Positions 39,605 through 50,294 are shown, counted from the first letter of the stretch. The stretch is 64,000 nucleotides of DNA from Huiozyma naganishii CBS 8797 (GCF_000348985.1 NC_035923.1:1346757-1410756); one strand, 5' to 3'. A program made the numbers and translations. The notes: generated by a model from the letters alone, not told the origin.

Positions 39605-40625
39605 TACAGAATTTTGAGATTTGATAGTTGCCTAGTTCGTTCTTCTTTGACTGAGACATTTTCACTGACAGCATGTTGCTTGTAAAAGTTCCAGAGCAGT
39701 GAGGTTTATTTATATTCATCAATTCCTCGATGCACTATCTCCAGAGAATAGACCTTTCGCTTGCCCAGACCACAGTGAACTAAACCTCGAGCATCTCTCA
39801 CCTAAGTCTCACGGTTACAATCTTACACAGAAAAACCGAATTGTCTTTCAGACTGTGATCAAGGTTTTGTCTTTTCTTATCTTGACAGCCTTGAACAAAT
39901 TGTCCCATTAAAGTATCAGTGGAACTGCAGGGAATGCATGAAATTACACAGCTGTCATCCGAGCACGGTGATCTGTCTCGGCAACACACAAGCACCAACA
40001 GCAGGGTTTCTATATGTGTTTCGGCCCCTTGTTCGGCTCTTCCCCTTCTTCCCACCGTGGTGAGGCAGCAACGTGTGTTTTCACTCTAGCGAGCAAATCT
40101 GGAATAGCCACAGTTGCATACCCCCGAAGACAAAAAATAATTGCCTAAACGCAGCCACCATGCTATGTCAGCCAAAACATACTGTGAGGTGGGCAACAAG
40201 TCAAGCAGCAATATGTAACAGTCCGTTTTCCACACTTGTCAATTCAGGAGCAAGGCAAGCTTTTAATCACCCGACCCTCATGTTGTATATGCCACCAAGG
40301 TTGCTATTTGACAGTACGTTACGATAAAGAAATGCAAATTCGCCAAACAAAGTGGCAGTCATGACTGTGCAAAGTGCCCAGACTGATTGGGTCGCTGATT
40401 TTCTAAATCAGCAACCATTGATGAACGGGGCTTCGTGAATTCCGCGAATCGCATCCTTGCAACATCTTCTTAAAGGTGGGAGGCCCTCACTTCTATATTT
40501 TTGAACAAAAATTAGTGTCACTTTTCTCCTTTTCTTTCAAATCCGAAGATTGGAAGGAGTTTCTGAACTTCTTTGATATACTTTGCAAACCCTAGCGCAT
40601 AATCCACAACACCGACAACTTACCA
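39605..40625. other. Divergent promoter region of YCT1 and SAM4
   Basis: This is 1021 bases between two outward-facing sulfur genes. It contains one Met31/Met32-like element at 40107-40115 and no plausible gene. Confidence 0.6.
40107..40115 (-). promoter_or_regulatory. Met31/Met32-like element between YCT1 and SAM4
   Basis: The minus strand reads AACTGTGGC, nine bases of the Met31/Met32 consensus. It lies about 500 bases from each start codon, so it could serve both genes. It is a motif match only. Confidence 0.4.
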
Positions 40626-41624
40626 ATGCCTCGTCAACCAATTCAAGAGTATTTGAAGGTGAATCCGAGAAAAGTCTTGGTCCTGGATGGCGGTCAGGGG
40701 ACAGAACTGGAAAACAGGGGGATCAATGTAGCGAATCCCGTTTGGTCCACTGTTCCATTTATCGACAGTTCGTTCTGGTCCAACAAGTCCTCGAAGGATA
40801 GAGTGATTGTGAAGGGGATGTTTGATGCTTTTTTGGACGCTGGCGCGGAGATTTTAATGACGACCACCTACCAGACAAGTTTCAAGTCTGTATCGGAGAA
40901 CACCCCCATTCAAAACTTGGAGGAGTACAGTTCGCTACTTGACCGAATTGTTCAGTTTTCGAGGGATTGCATTGGGCCCGACAAGTACTTGATTGGCTGC
41001 ATCGGTCCGTGGGGTGCCCACGTATGTGCAGAATTCAATGGTGATTATGGCCCAAACCCCGCTGAGATCGACTATTTGTCATACTTCAAACCACAACTGG
41101 ATAACTTTTTCCACAATGATAACCTTGATTTGATTGGGTTTGAGACAATCCCCAATATTCATGAACTAAGAGCAATTCTCTCCTGGGATGAGACCATCCT
41201 TTCCAAACCTTTTTACATTGGCCTGTCTGTCCATAACAACGGGTTGTTGAGAGATGGATCTACTATGAAAGATGTCGCGGACTTGATAAAGTCTTTTGGG
41301 GGCAAATTGAATAAGAATTTAACGTTGTTGGGGATTAACTGTGTGAGCTTCAGCGATTCTCCAGATATTCTAGAGTCCATACACAAGGAGTTACCAGATA
41401 TGCCGTTGATTGCATACCCAAATAGCGGTGAAGTCTACGACACAGTGAAGAAAATATGGCTACCGAATAGGGACATGGTTATGACATGGGAAGAAGTGGT
41501 AGACAGGTATATCAAGGCAGGGGCCCGTATCGTGGGTGGCTGCTGTCGGACTTCACCTAAGGATATCAGAGCGGTAGCAGCTGCAGTCAAGAAACGTGCA
41601 GACGATACTGTGTGGCAGGACTAA
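40626..41624 (+). CDS. SAM4: Sam4-like S-adenosylmethionine-homocysteine methyltransferase
   Basis: The 332-residue cytosolic enzyme transfers a methyl group from AdoMet (or S-methylmethionine in the Mht1 paralog) to homocysteine, giving methionine. Family motifs are LDGGQGTELENRG near the N-terminus, GCIGPWGAH, the first zinc-ligand cysteine in GINCVSF and the paired cysteines in GGCCRTSPKD (about residue 304). The start PRQPIQEYL and stretches such as AEILMTTTYQTSFKSVSENTPI resemble Sam4 more than Mht1. It is divergent from YCT1 across a promoter with a Met31/Met32-like site. In S. cerevisiae SAM4 is on chromosome XVI, so this subtelomeric pairing with YCT1 is unlike that genome. Confidence 0.93.
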   Translation: MPRQPIQEYLKVNPRKVLVLDGGQGTELENRGINVANPVWSTVPFIDSSFWSNKSSKDRVIVKGMFDAFLDAGAEILMTTTYQTSFKSVSENTPIQNLEEYSSLLDRIVQFSRDCIGPDKYLIGCIGPWGAHVCAEFNGDYGPNPAEIDYLSYFKPQLDNFFHNDNLDLIGFETIPNIHELRAILSWDETILSKPFYIGLSVHNNGLLRDGSTMKDVADLIKSFGGKLNKNLTLLGINCVSFSDSPDILESIHKELPDMPLIAYPNSGEVYDTVKKIWLPNRDMVMTWEEVVDRYIKAGARIVGGCCRTSPKDIRAVAAAVKKRADDTVWQD

Positions 41625-42838
41625 TTTTACATTTGATTTGAACTTTCCTCACTCTGAGTGACTTTATATAGATACTGGAACGACTAAATCTAACATGATC
41701 CTGGGATGCCTCTATAATTGTAAATATTTGCATCGAGCACCATCATTATGGATAATGCTTCTTGTCTTTTTTAAAAAACTTTTACTTTGTCACATAGAAA
41801 GAGCAAAACGTATTGTATACCGTTTGACTTTGTTAACAAGGACATGCTATCACAATACTTATTAATGCTGCTCCTTCTAACTCTACAACAAGCTGCATTG
41901 CCAAAAGAATGAAATAAAAAGTACTCTTGGGCAAACTTGGTTAAGTGGTTGATGCGAACACGGGATATATGATCGAATTACTTACTATTGTAGATTCTCG
42001 ACCACCTCATCGAGTACGAAATGATCCTGAACAAAAAAACGCCGCTCGCAGGTACACATTATACGATCAAATTGCATCTCGAGCCTCCACCGAGAGGAGT
42101 TCTTGGTTCGTTTACAGTTCCTGTTGACGCACTGTACCCCAAATTAAACAATAGGTTGCCTAACTATAAGCACCAATTCAAGGGCACCAGAAAGTCATGG
42201 ACATTTTAAGTCCCAATAGGAGGAGGACGAATATGTACTCGTGATTTGTGCACCGAATCAATCACATACCACGCAATACGAGATTCATCGTACGATACTT
42301 ACCGTGACCGGACCAAACTTTCAGCGTTGTTACGAGGAAGGTACACAATATACGAATGTCCTATTGTGGATATACTCGTTTGAGTTATCATTTAGGTTCG
42401 TGATATTTTCGTACCAAAAGCGGAAAAAGAAAGCAGAAAAAAGCGCGTTATGTCGATGTGAAAACAAAGCACACACAAACCGGTCATATTTTTATTGAAT
42501 CTGTCCTACAAGTAAGCTAAGTCACCACGACGGAACTTTTCCTCTGATACGAGGAACTCAAACATACATGTGCTTTCCTCCTGTGCTCTCCGCCATTCGC
42601 ACATATTCTTAACAGAATCTCGTCGAAAATATCGACGCTATTTTATACGAGACACTTTTGTGAAGAGACCCCAATTCCTAATATTATGGGGTTTCGCAGA
42701 GATGCTCCGGTTAAGGTTTTTACAAAGAATATATAAATGCCCCGTGCATCTCCAACAGGGGAATAATGGACTAATTAAAGGTCTTCCAAGCTTACACATT
42801 TTTCTCTTTTGTAAGAGACCAAAATATTCAGACAAAAA
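41625..42838. promoter_or_regulatory. Upstream region of Tir-type gene B with three Upc2/Ecm22-like elements
   Basis: The minus strand carries TCGTATA at 42060-42066, 42349-42355 and 42644-42650. This is the sterol regulatory core bound by Upc2/Ecm22, which in S. cerevisiae also drives DAN/TIR genes without oxygen. A TATATAAA box lies at 42730-42737, 102 bases before the ATG at 42839. No gene is evident in the region. Confidence 0.5.
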
Positions 42839-44836
42839 ATGGTTAGCTTCAGTAAGATTTCGGTAGCAGCATATGCTTTGACAACAGCATATGCCATTAA
42901 TTTGGCTGCTGACGATGAAACAGTCAAGGAAATTGAACTAGCTGTTTATGTTAATGATATCTACAGTAACATGATGCAGTATCTGAATTTCCGAAGTACG
43001 CACAAAGATCAACCATATCCTGATTCTGTCCAACAGGCTGTTATGGCTAGGATGTTTGGTTCCCCGGAATCCAAATGGTTGGGCCAACTGACGACGATCC
43101 CATATGCTACTGTCAGTATGATGATGACTGGTGTTCCATGGTACTCAACGAGACTTCTACCAGCATTAGAAAAGTCTCTGGCGGCTAGGGACATCACTAT
43201 CACATACCCACAGTCCGCCATTACTCATGAGACAGTATCGTCCACTATTAGTTCGAAGACCACTCCAGCTGCTCCAACGACCAGCTCGACAACCACTTCA
43301 GCTGCTCCAACGACCAGCTCGACAACCACTTCAGCTGCTCCAACGACCAGCTCGACAACCACTTCAGCTGCTCCAACGGCCAGCTCGACAACCACTTCAG
43401 CTGCTCCAACGACCAGCTCAACAACCACTTCAGCTGCTCCAACGAGCTCTGTTGTTCCAACTACTTCTACTACTGCTGCCACAACCTCTGCACCAGTTGC
43501 ATGGACCACTCTTCCAGTTGAAGACCCTATGGTTCAAAGCATGGAGCTGGCCGTCTACGTTAAAGACATCAACGCCAACATGCAGCAATACCTTAACTTC
43601 CAACAAGCCAACCCAGGCCAGCCACACCCTCCTGCTATTGCCCAAGCCGTCATGCACGCCATGATGGGCCAACCAGAGTCTGAGTTCATGACCCTTTTGA
43701 CTGGTATTGACCCAGCGACTGTGCAAATGATGTTGAGCGGTGTCCCATGGTACTCCACCAGATTGGAACAGGCCTTGGATGCTACCTTCAGAGCCAGACA
43801 CGTTGTTGTCAAGACTGCTGCCCCAGGTGAATCCTCTGCCGCTGCTTCTTCCGTTGTTTCCTCTACTGCTGCATCATCTGCCGCTGCTTCCTCTGCCGCT
43901 GCTTCTTCCGTTGTTTCTTCTGCTCCAGTCTCTTCTGTTGTGGCATCCTCTGCTGCTGCTTCTTCCGTCGTTTCTTCTGCTCCAGTGTCTTCCGTTGCTG
44001 TTTCTTCCGTTTCCGCTGCTCCAACTGAAAGGAACACCACTTACGGTGTCTCCACCCAATGGACTACTGCTACCTCTTTGTACCACAACACCACGACGGT
44101 GAACAGTTGTCCATCTGAGAGCGCCAAGACTGCGACAACGACTACCGGGAAGACCGACACATTGACGTCCACTGTTTGTGACGAAGTGTGCCACTCCAAG
44201 AAGTCTGAAGAAGCCAAGAGAACCGCCACTGCCACTGAGGTGAACACATCCACTGTCACTGCCACTGTCTGTGACGAAGTGTGCCACTCCAAGAAGTCTG
44301 AGGAAGCCAAGAAGTCTGCCACTGCTACTAAAGTAAACACATCTACAGTTACTGAAACTGTTTGCGATGAAGAATGTCGTTCTAGAAAATCTGAGGAGGC
44401 TCATAAAACGTTAACAGAGACCACAACCACATGTACGAACAGTGCGGAATCTATAAACGCAAATGGTAAAACAGAGACGAAGAGTGGTAAAGGTGAATCA
44501 AATGGCAAGGCTGCCACTACCGCTGCGGAGACAACCACCGCAACCGGACAGGCTGGAACCACAACAACTGGAACTGGTACGAAAGAGAATGCTGCCCAAA
44601 AAACCACTTCTAAGGGGGAAAAGGGCTCCTCTACCGCTATCAAGGTCGAAAATGGTTCCACCATAACAACTCTGGCCGGGCCCAGCGGTGTTAAAGAGCA
44701 AACTGAATCAGCACATTCCTCTTCCACCAAATCGTCCAACGCACCAAACGTCCACGTTCAGACCGCTAACGATGCTTCCAGAGGTGTTGTTGGCGCGAGT
44801 GTCGGTTTGATGGCAATGGTTGCTCTCCTATTATAG
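42839..44836 (+). CDS. Tir/Dan-type GPI cell-wall mannoprotein B (two PAU-like domains)
   Basis: The 665-residue secreted protein has a signal peptide (about 1-20, ending TTAYA), a first PAU domain at about 27-118 (ELAVYVNDIYSNM to VPWYSTRL), an 11-residue TTSSTTTSAAP-like repeat, a second PAU domain at about 228-325, Ser/Ala repeats and three Cys-x3-Cys modules (CDEVCHSKKSEEAK, twice, then CDEECRSRKSEEAH). A Thr/Gly/Lys-rich stalk and a hydrophobic GPI tail (VGASVGLMAMVALLL) complete it. It is expected in the cell wall, heavily O-mannosylated. The central block 43501-44320 is shared with gene A; the first domain and the C-terminus are not. Three TCGTATA elements upstream suggest hypoxic or sterol control. 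Confidence 0.87.
   Translation: MVSFSKISVAAYALTTAYAINLAADDETVKEIELAVYVNDIYSNMMQYLNFRSTHKDQPYPDSVQQAVMARMFGSPESKWLGQLTTIPYATVSMMMTGVPWYSTRLLPALEKSLAARDITITYPQSAITHETVSSTISSKTTPAAPTTSSTTTSAAPTTSSTTTSAAPTTSSTTTSAAPTASSTTTSAAPTTSSTTTSAAPTSSVVPTTSTTAATTSAPVAWTTLPVEDPMVQSMELAVYVKDINANMQQYLNFQQANPGQPHPPAIAQAVMHAMMGQPESEFMTLLTGIDPATVQMMLSGVPWYSTRLEQALDATFRARHVVVKTAAPGESSAAASSVVSSTAASSAAASSAAASSVVSSAPVSSVVASSAAASSVVSSAPVSSVAVSSVSAAPTERNTTYGVSTQWTTATSLYHNTTTVNSCPSESAKTATTTTGKTDTLTSTVCDEVCHSKKSEEAKRTATATEVNTSTVTATVCDEVCHSKKSEEAKKSATATKVNTSTVTETVCDEECRSRKSEEAHKTLTETTTTCTNSAESINANGKTETKSGKGESNGKAATTAAETTTATGQAGTTTTGTGTKENAAQKTTSKGEKGSSTAIKVENGSTITTLAGPSGVKEQTESAHSSSTKSSNAPNVHVQTANDASRGVVGASVGLMAMVALLL
43274..43438 (+). 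repeat. 33-bp coding minisatellite in Tir-type gene B
   Basis: Five tandem 33-base copies start at 43274, 43307, 43340, 43373 and 43406 and encode PTTSSTTTSAA-type units. A truncated sixth starts at 43439. Near identity between copies suggests recent expansion and probable length variation. Confidence 0.9.
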
Positions 44837-46301
44837 ATATAATTAAGAACAATGTGTATTACTGATTTTTCCTTATATAATAAATCGATATCCTAGAAAT
44901 CCACCTTTTTTTGTTGCACAATACTACTGTGTATTAAACATTATGTTCTTCGGTCGTTATTTACCACGAACACCAACGAGCATATTCCTGCATGCCTTTG
45001 CACAACATTGTAATCAAGTTCCAATTGGTCTTCTTCCCTTAAAATATTACGCTGTTTCCATTACCTGGCTTTGCGATCATTTCTAAAGAGGACAATTATT
45101 CCCACATCCAAATAGTGAGATACTAACGTCACTTTAAAGGATCAGTGGGTTTCAAAGAGTATCACGATACCTAACTTTAATCTCCTCGTAAATATCTTGA
45201 AAAATAATAAATCTTCAAGATAGGGAAACACTGTCTGTTGGATAATGCGGTTACTGTCGTAGTTGTTATAAAAAGGTACATCATCTTTTGCACCGTGTTT
45301 ACATTTACAATGCATGAACAAACAACATCGCCCTAGTGTAACCCTGTTATCTTAGTATATGCCAATATCCTTACTTTCACTAGCTATTAAGACCAACCGT
45401 TACCGGGTTCCTACAACTAAACTTTCCGTTTGGAGCGGTATTTTGTCAACTTAGATTAAAAGTATGCTCTTTTTGGTTTGCTCGAATAATGAGGCGGAAA
45501 TGACTACAAACATCCATTAAAACAAGTCAACCGCTCATTTAGAACCGTACATCGGTCCGCATTATGTGTTTAACACACTTTTTTATATCAAGATTAAGTG
45601 AAGACATCTACTTTTTAGCTGCAGTTCACAAGTGGATACGTGAGGTCGACCAATCGTTACTTATTGGAGAAAAACATTTCAATCTGCAACGATTATGACT
45701 AGCAACGGAGATCTTCCCCTGTTGAGGATGGATATGCTGGATATAGAAAATGAATATGATAAGGGTGATAAGATATCATCATAGGCATAAACAGGACACA
45801 CACTTGATAAAAGACACAAATGTTAACGAGACAAATAACGATGCCACAAGTGTGGAAGTATTCACCACAGTGAGAAAGTGAAAAGTCACACCATTGACTC
45901 TGAGCAAATTCTCACGTATATAAAGCCTAACTACATCTAATGAATTGATCCTTCTATCTGTGACAATATAGAAGAGATCATCGAACCATATACTTATATA
46001 TTAAGTATATACCAGAAGTCATACCTGAACTAAAACATCTCTTTACTCTACTACAATGAATAGCCACGGCGAACAAGACCCTATTCAACAGGATACTGTT
46101 CCCAAAAGGGGCATATCTTGCGTCCGCCCATCTAACTGATTATTTTCTTATCGGAACTTTTCATCCTCTAAAATTTTCGTTTTCCTTCTCTGTCAATAAC
46201 GGTATCTGATGCATATAAGAACGGGAGAAACCACTTGACACAACACTGGAAATGGCTGCCGTTACGGGACCAATTAAGCGCTGGACTCAGAAACGTCCAA
46301 G
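44837..46301. other. Intergenic region upstream of the ADH6/7 gene
   Basis: No conserved gene is seen in these 1465 bases. A TATATAA box at about 45918 is followed by a 27-codon ATG frame at 46056-46139; it could be a promoter-proximal remnant, but it has no recognisable family. The last 160 bases serve as the leader of the reductase gene. Confidence 0.45.
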
Positions 46302-47378
46302 ATGACTTATCCCGATACATTTAAGGGTATTGCTGTGACAGATCATGCAAACTGGAAGAATGTCTCTCAACTTGACTACCTGCCCAAGCACTTTGATGAT
46401 CACGACATCGACATAAGAGTTCTGGCTTGTGGAGTTTGTGGTTCGGATATACATTGTGCTAGTGGGCATTGGGGTGAAATTCCTAAGCCCCTAGTGGTTG
46501 GACATGAAATTATTGGTATCGTGGTAAAGACTGGTCCACGTTGCGACAGTGGATTGAAAGTCGAAGACCGAGTGGGTGTTGGAGCACAAGCACTCTCATG
46601 CCTGGATTGCGACCGCTGCACGCATGATAACGAGCCGTACTGTCCAAACAGGGTGAGTACTTATGCGAAGTCTTACCGGGATGGATATGTATCCCAAGGC
46701 GGATACGCTGATTATGTGAGGGTTCATGAGCACTTTGCCGTACTTATCCCAGAGTCAATCCCCTCACATTTGGCCGCTCCATTGATGTGTGGTGGATTAA
46801 CGGTGTTTTCCCCTTTGCTTAGAAATGGATGTGGTCCTGGCAAGAAGGTTGGAATTTTAGGAATCGGAGGTATTGGTCACATGGGTGTTCTTTTAGCTAA
46901 GGCAATGGGAGCAGAAGTTTATGCGATCTCTCGGACATCCAGCAAAAAAGCAGATGCTGTGAAACTGGGCACAGATCATTTCATTGCCACTAAAGAGGAA
47001 CCTGATTGGCACGAAAAGTATTTTGACACGCTTGACCTTCTTGTTATCTGCGCTGGCTCTTTAACAGATGTGGATTTCGATACTCTTCCCAAAATCATGA
47101 CAGTTGGTGGGCGTGTTGTATCTATTGCCATTCCGGAGCAACATGAAATTTTAAAGCTGAAACCATTTGGCCTAGTGGGGGTCTCGATCGCAAACAGTCT
47201 TTTAGGGTCTATGAAAGAGCTGAAGGAGTTATTAGAATTGGTAGCCAAGAATAATATTAAAATATGGGTAGAAACGATCCCAATAGGTGAAAAGGGTGTT
47301 AATGAAGCCTTTACAAGAATGGAAAAGGGCGATGTAAGATACCGATTCACCCTGGTTGACTACGACAAGGCATTTTGA
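46302..47378 (+). CDS. ADH6: NADPH-dependent cinnamyl-type alcohol dehydrogenase (Adh6/Adh7)
   Basis: The 358-residue zinc enzyme reduces branched and aromatic aldehydes with NADPH. Catalytic zinc ligands sit in ACGVCGSD (Cys), GHE (His-Glu) and LMCGGLT (Cys). The structural zinc cysteines are in CLDCDRC and EPYC. The Rossmann glycine motif is GIGGIGHMG, and the following ISRTSSKK, with Arg and Lys residues, fits NADP specificity. The C-terminal GDVRYRFTLVDYDK is typical of yeast Adh6/Adh7. These two paralogs are too similar for me to separate here; S. cerevisiae ADH7 is subtelomeric, like this gene. The protein detoxifies furfural and makes fusel alcohols in the family. Confidence 0.92.
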   Translation: MTYPDTFKGIAVTDHANWKNVSQLDYLPKHFDDHDIDIRVLACGVCGSDIHCASGHWGEIPKPLVVGHEIIGIVVKTGPRCDSGLKVEDRVGVGAQALSCLDCDRCTHDNEPYCPNRVSTYAKSYRDGYVSQGGYADYVRVHEHFAVLIPESIPSHLAAPLMCGGLTVFSPLLRNGCGPGKKVGILGIGGIGHMGVLLAKAMGAEVYAISRTSSKKADAVKLGTDHFIATKEEPDWHEKYFDTLDLLVICAGSLTDVDFDTLPKIMTVGGRVVSIAIPEQHEILKLKPFGLVGVSIANSLLGSMKELKELLELVAKNNIKIWVETIPIGEKGVNEAFTRMEKGDVRYRFTLVDYDKAF

Positions 47379-49620
47379 GCATTAGTTTGATCTTTGTTTA
47401 CCTTACATCAATTCAAATAGAACACTCAACGATAACATGTACATATCGAAATCTATAAAGCAAGTACCACAATTGATACTATAACACAATGAGTTTATTG
47501 TGAATATATCAAACCAACATCGAAAACACCAATAATATCTGCGAAGTATCATATCAACCTACATATCCAACTCACCTTGGAGATACCTCACCAACCAATT
47601 GCCCTTTTACGAAGTATGATATTAAAACTCACTTTCTTATCATAAAAGCTTTCATACAAGCTGACAGCATTCTTGAGGTGTCCGTTCTTCCCTGTCTATC
47701 CAGATATCTTTAGAGGCAGAGAAAATTCACAACTCAGTAGGTATAATCACTTTTTTTTGATATTCTATCAAGTCTAGGAGCAAGATAAGTTTTACGGTTT
47801 TAATATGTCAAAAAAGGTCTGCAGGAATACGGGAGAGAGCTGTTATCATTGCCAGATAATTTCTGTCAACATTCTGGGTTTGGGCTTGCAAAAACCAATT
47901 CCTTCTTCAAAATACAGGGAAAAGATATTCTTTTCTTTTCTTTTCTCAGGGTTTCCGACAGGTGTAAGCCACATATTTTTGAAAGTTAACTTTCCGAGAA
48001 CTGTTTCGTTTTTAAAACGAGAGATGGATTAGTCATTGTCTTTATTATCTTTATAAAAAGCGTCAAAGCCCAAATGTTGCATATTATCAGTTCTGGGAAG
48101 ACGGTTCTGTTCAAAAAAGGAAAATGTTGCCCTTTTAGTCCCATTCACAACCTTAAGAAGTAGAGTCGCGTAAATCATGGGATGTTTTACCGATGTAAAG
48201 AGGGGTGGAGATTTTATTGGCACCAAGACTTTTGGATCTCTCTCGATACTCTTCGTCTGAATCTTGAAAAACACTACAATAAAATAACAGGAATCACGGT
48301 TTACAAGTTATCCTTATTGTTCTAGGCAGTAGAGAAGATCTTTTTCCTTCCGTTTTTTGGGTGGTTACTTTAGGTGCATTCTACCTTTCTCTTCAACGGG
48401 TATAGTTGGAAAATTCAGACTCGGGAAGCAAATCTTGATGAATCTCGACAGATGTGTACAGCATACCCTATAGAAAACACCATTTGGCATGAGTTTACGG
48501 ACTAAACGTTTGTGGTGTAACTGTTGTATGATTTAAGTTCTATCTTGGCGTACCGTAAAAGCCACGACAAGCTTAATCATTTTTTACTAAGCGTATAACA
48601 AGGCGACAGGTGATTGCCCAATTTTGGGAATTGGTGTGCTCATTGACCGGTCCTGGAGGATGCTCAAAAATTGATTCAAATTGATATACGCAACTACGTA
48701 TCAATTCTGTTTACTTGTTACGATATATTTTGGGATCAGCAGACGATACCAGTTATATCTCAAAGTATTATACCACCTTCGGATAAAAACACTGTGGGTG
48801 TGTCGCTTGATGATAAGCTTAATGGCCCAGTAACAGGACTTTGCACCGTTAGCTGGTTATCGTATGTCTCCACTGGAAGAAAACACTTTAAGACTGTTCA
48901 CAATCCCGAATGAAACTGGGCGCCAGATGTGTCAGTCAACTAATAGGTGACCAAACAGTTATTGTGCTCTGTTCAGGATGTGATGGTGTACACCACCTTG
49001 TCAAACGATGTTCTCTCTCCGGTAGAAGCTCTGCGTTGCAATCCCTCAATAAATAAAATATTGTAAAGTCGTCGAACTGTGGAGAACAGGAGGGCCAAAG
49101 GAGAGTTCTGAAAATCGTTGACGCATATAAGCTGCCCCATGATGTTTGTTGATTATAACGGCACTGCTGCTAGAGCCATTGTACACCATTGATGAGCTGT
49201 ACACACCGTGCCACGACCATGACAAGCAGCTGATCTTGGGGATTTGTTTACGAACATTGAGGATGCTACAGTTGAACGGACTATGTTTCAACAATACTGG
49301 GTGCGATGGTGGACCTTAGAATCTTCTTTTTGACAATATCTCGTGGGGTCGCAATCAAAGCGCAAGTGCTCGTCGGTGTTGCGCTGATCTTGGTGCCACG
49401 TTTCTGGGTGTACCCCCGGATCGGGATCAGCGTATGGAGCAATTGCAAATACTAAGTGTTCGAAACTGCTAATGAAACTAGCAGTCCAACGTTTATCCAC
49501 GTACAATGGCCAAAGGGCTGCATCTACATCAAAGTTTATCAAAAGAATGCATGCAAGATATAGAAACATACAACCTTTGGATTTTACGGTTTTTTTGTTA
49601 CCTCGTTGAATTTAGCTCTG
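47379..49620. other. Gene-poor subtelomeric stretch
   Basis: Only short frames are seen. A frame at about 48644-48913 is open for about 89 codons without an ATG at its start, and two small frames near 47805-48274 show no recognisable family. The region looks like decayed sequence between the last recognisable metabolic gene and the telomeric elements. Confidence 0.4.
49046..49569 (-). pseudogene. Broken small secreted-protein-like frame
   Basis: A frame starting with a hydrophobic, signal-peptide-like segment (MFLYLACILLINFDVDA) runs from 49569 to a stop near 49288. A second frame in another phase continues from about 49294 to 49046. The two abut, which suggests one gene split by a frameshift. 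I do not recognise the family. Confidence 0.3.
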
Positions 49621-49624
49621 TAGC

Positions 49625-50113
49625 ATGAGAGAGCTGGACTCTTTCGAGACTGTACCCAATTGTTACTCTGTTCTGCAAGGAAACACAACAGTTCATGGCT
49701 TGCCAGTGATGCGCAAATTTCGTGTATCAATGACAGTTTTATTCCAGCACGGTTTATTTTGGTTGTTTTGTGAACCTCCTACAATGCGGAGTAAAGTTTC
49801 ATGTTTCGATATATCCAGGATGCCCGATCTGTACTTTGTCACGCACGACTGTTATTTGTACACGGGGCTACAGACCTGTATTTTGTTAGATATTGGCATT
49901 TTTGCCATATTTATCCATAGTAATGAATTCTATTTAGATGGTGATGATATAATTCATTTACTTCTTTCTAATATTGTACAAATTCTTCCATATATAGTTC
50001 GATACCTTTTGGTGAAACAGATCAGACGTAGACTATTGGTAGCTAAACGTAACACTTTCCAGTGTGTCGACGACAATTGTGGCACAACTGTTACCCTGCC
50101 ATATTCTCGTTAG
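49625..50113 (+). CDS. Hypothetical protein of 162 residues
   Basis: An ATG-initiated frame encodes 162 residues with two or three hydrophobic stretches (TVLFQHGLFWLFC, ILLDIGIFAIFI, IVQILPYIVRYLLV), a basic run and a pair of cysteines near the end. No family is recognised. It ends about 180 bases before the helicase start and has no counterpart just upstream of the second helicase, so it is probably not part of the telomeric element. Confidence 0.3.
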   Translation: MRELDSFETVPNCYSVLQGNTTVHGLPVMRKFRVSMTVLFQHGLFWLFCEPPTMRSKVSCFDISRMPDLYFVTHDCYLYTGLQTCILLDIGIFAIFIHSNEFYLDGDDIIHLLLSNIVQILPYIVRYLLVKQIRRRLLVAKRNTFQCVDDNCGTTVTLPYSR

Positions 50114-50192
50114 ACGATATTATATGTTCTACATCCTGCGTAATTTATCCGGTACGCGTGCTCCCTCTTACACGCGGTTGCATATCGCAACA

Positions 50193-50200
50193 TATATAAA
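50193..50200 (+). promoter_or_regulatory. TATA element of helicase 1
   Basis: TATATAAA lies 95 bases upstream of the ATG at 50295. The second helicase has TATAAA at a very similar distance. Confidence 0.45.
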
Positions 50201-50294
50201 ACAGAGCAATTCCAGCTCACATTGTCTCTTAGTTTATCTTAAGGTACTCTCCTTGGAATCTGCATAACTTATAGTTATTCAACGCCCCGTTGCA

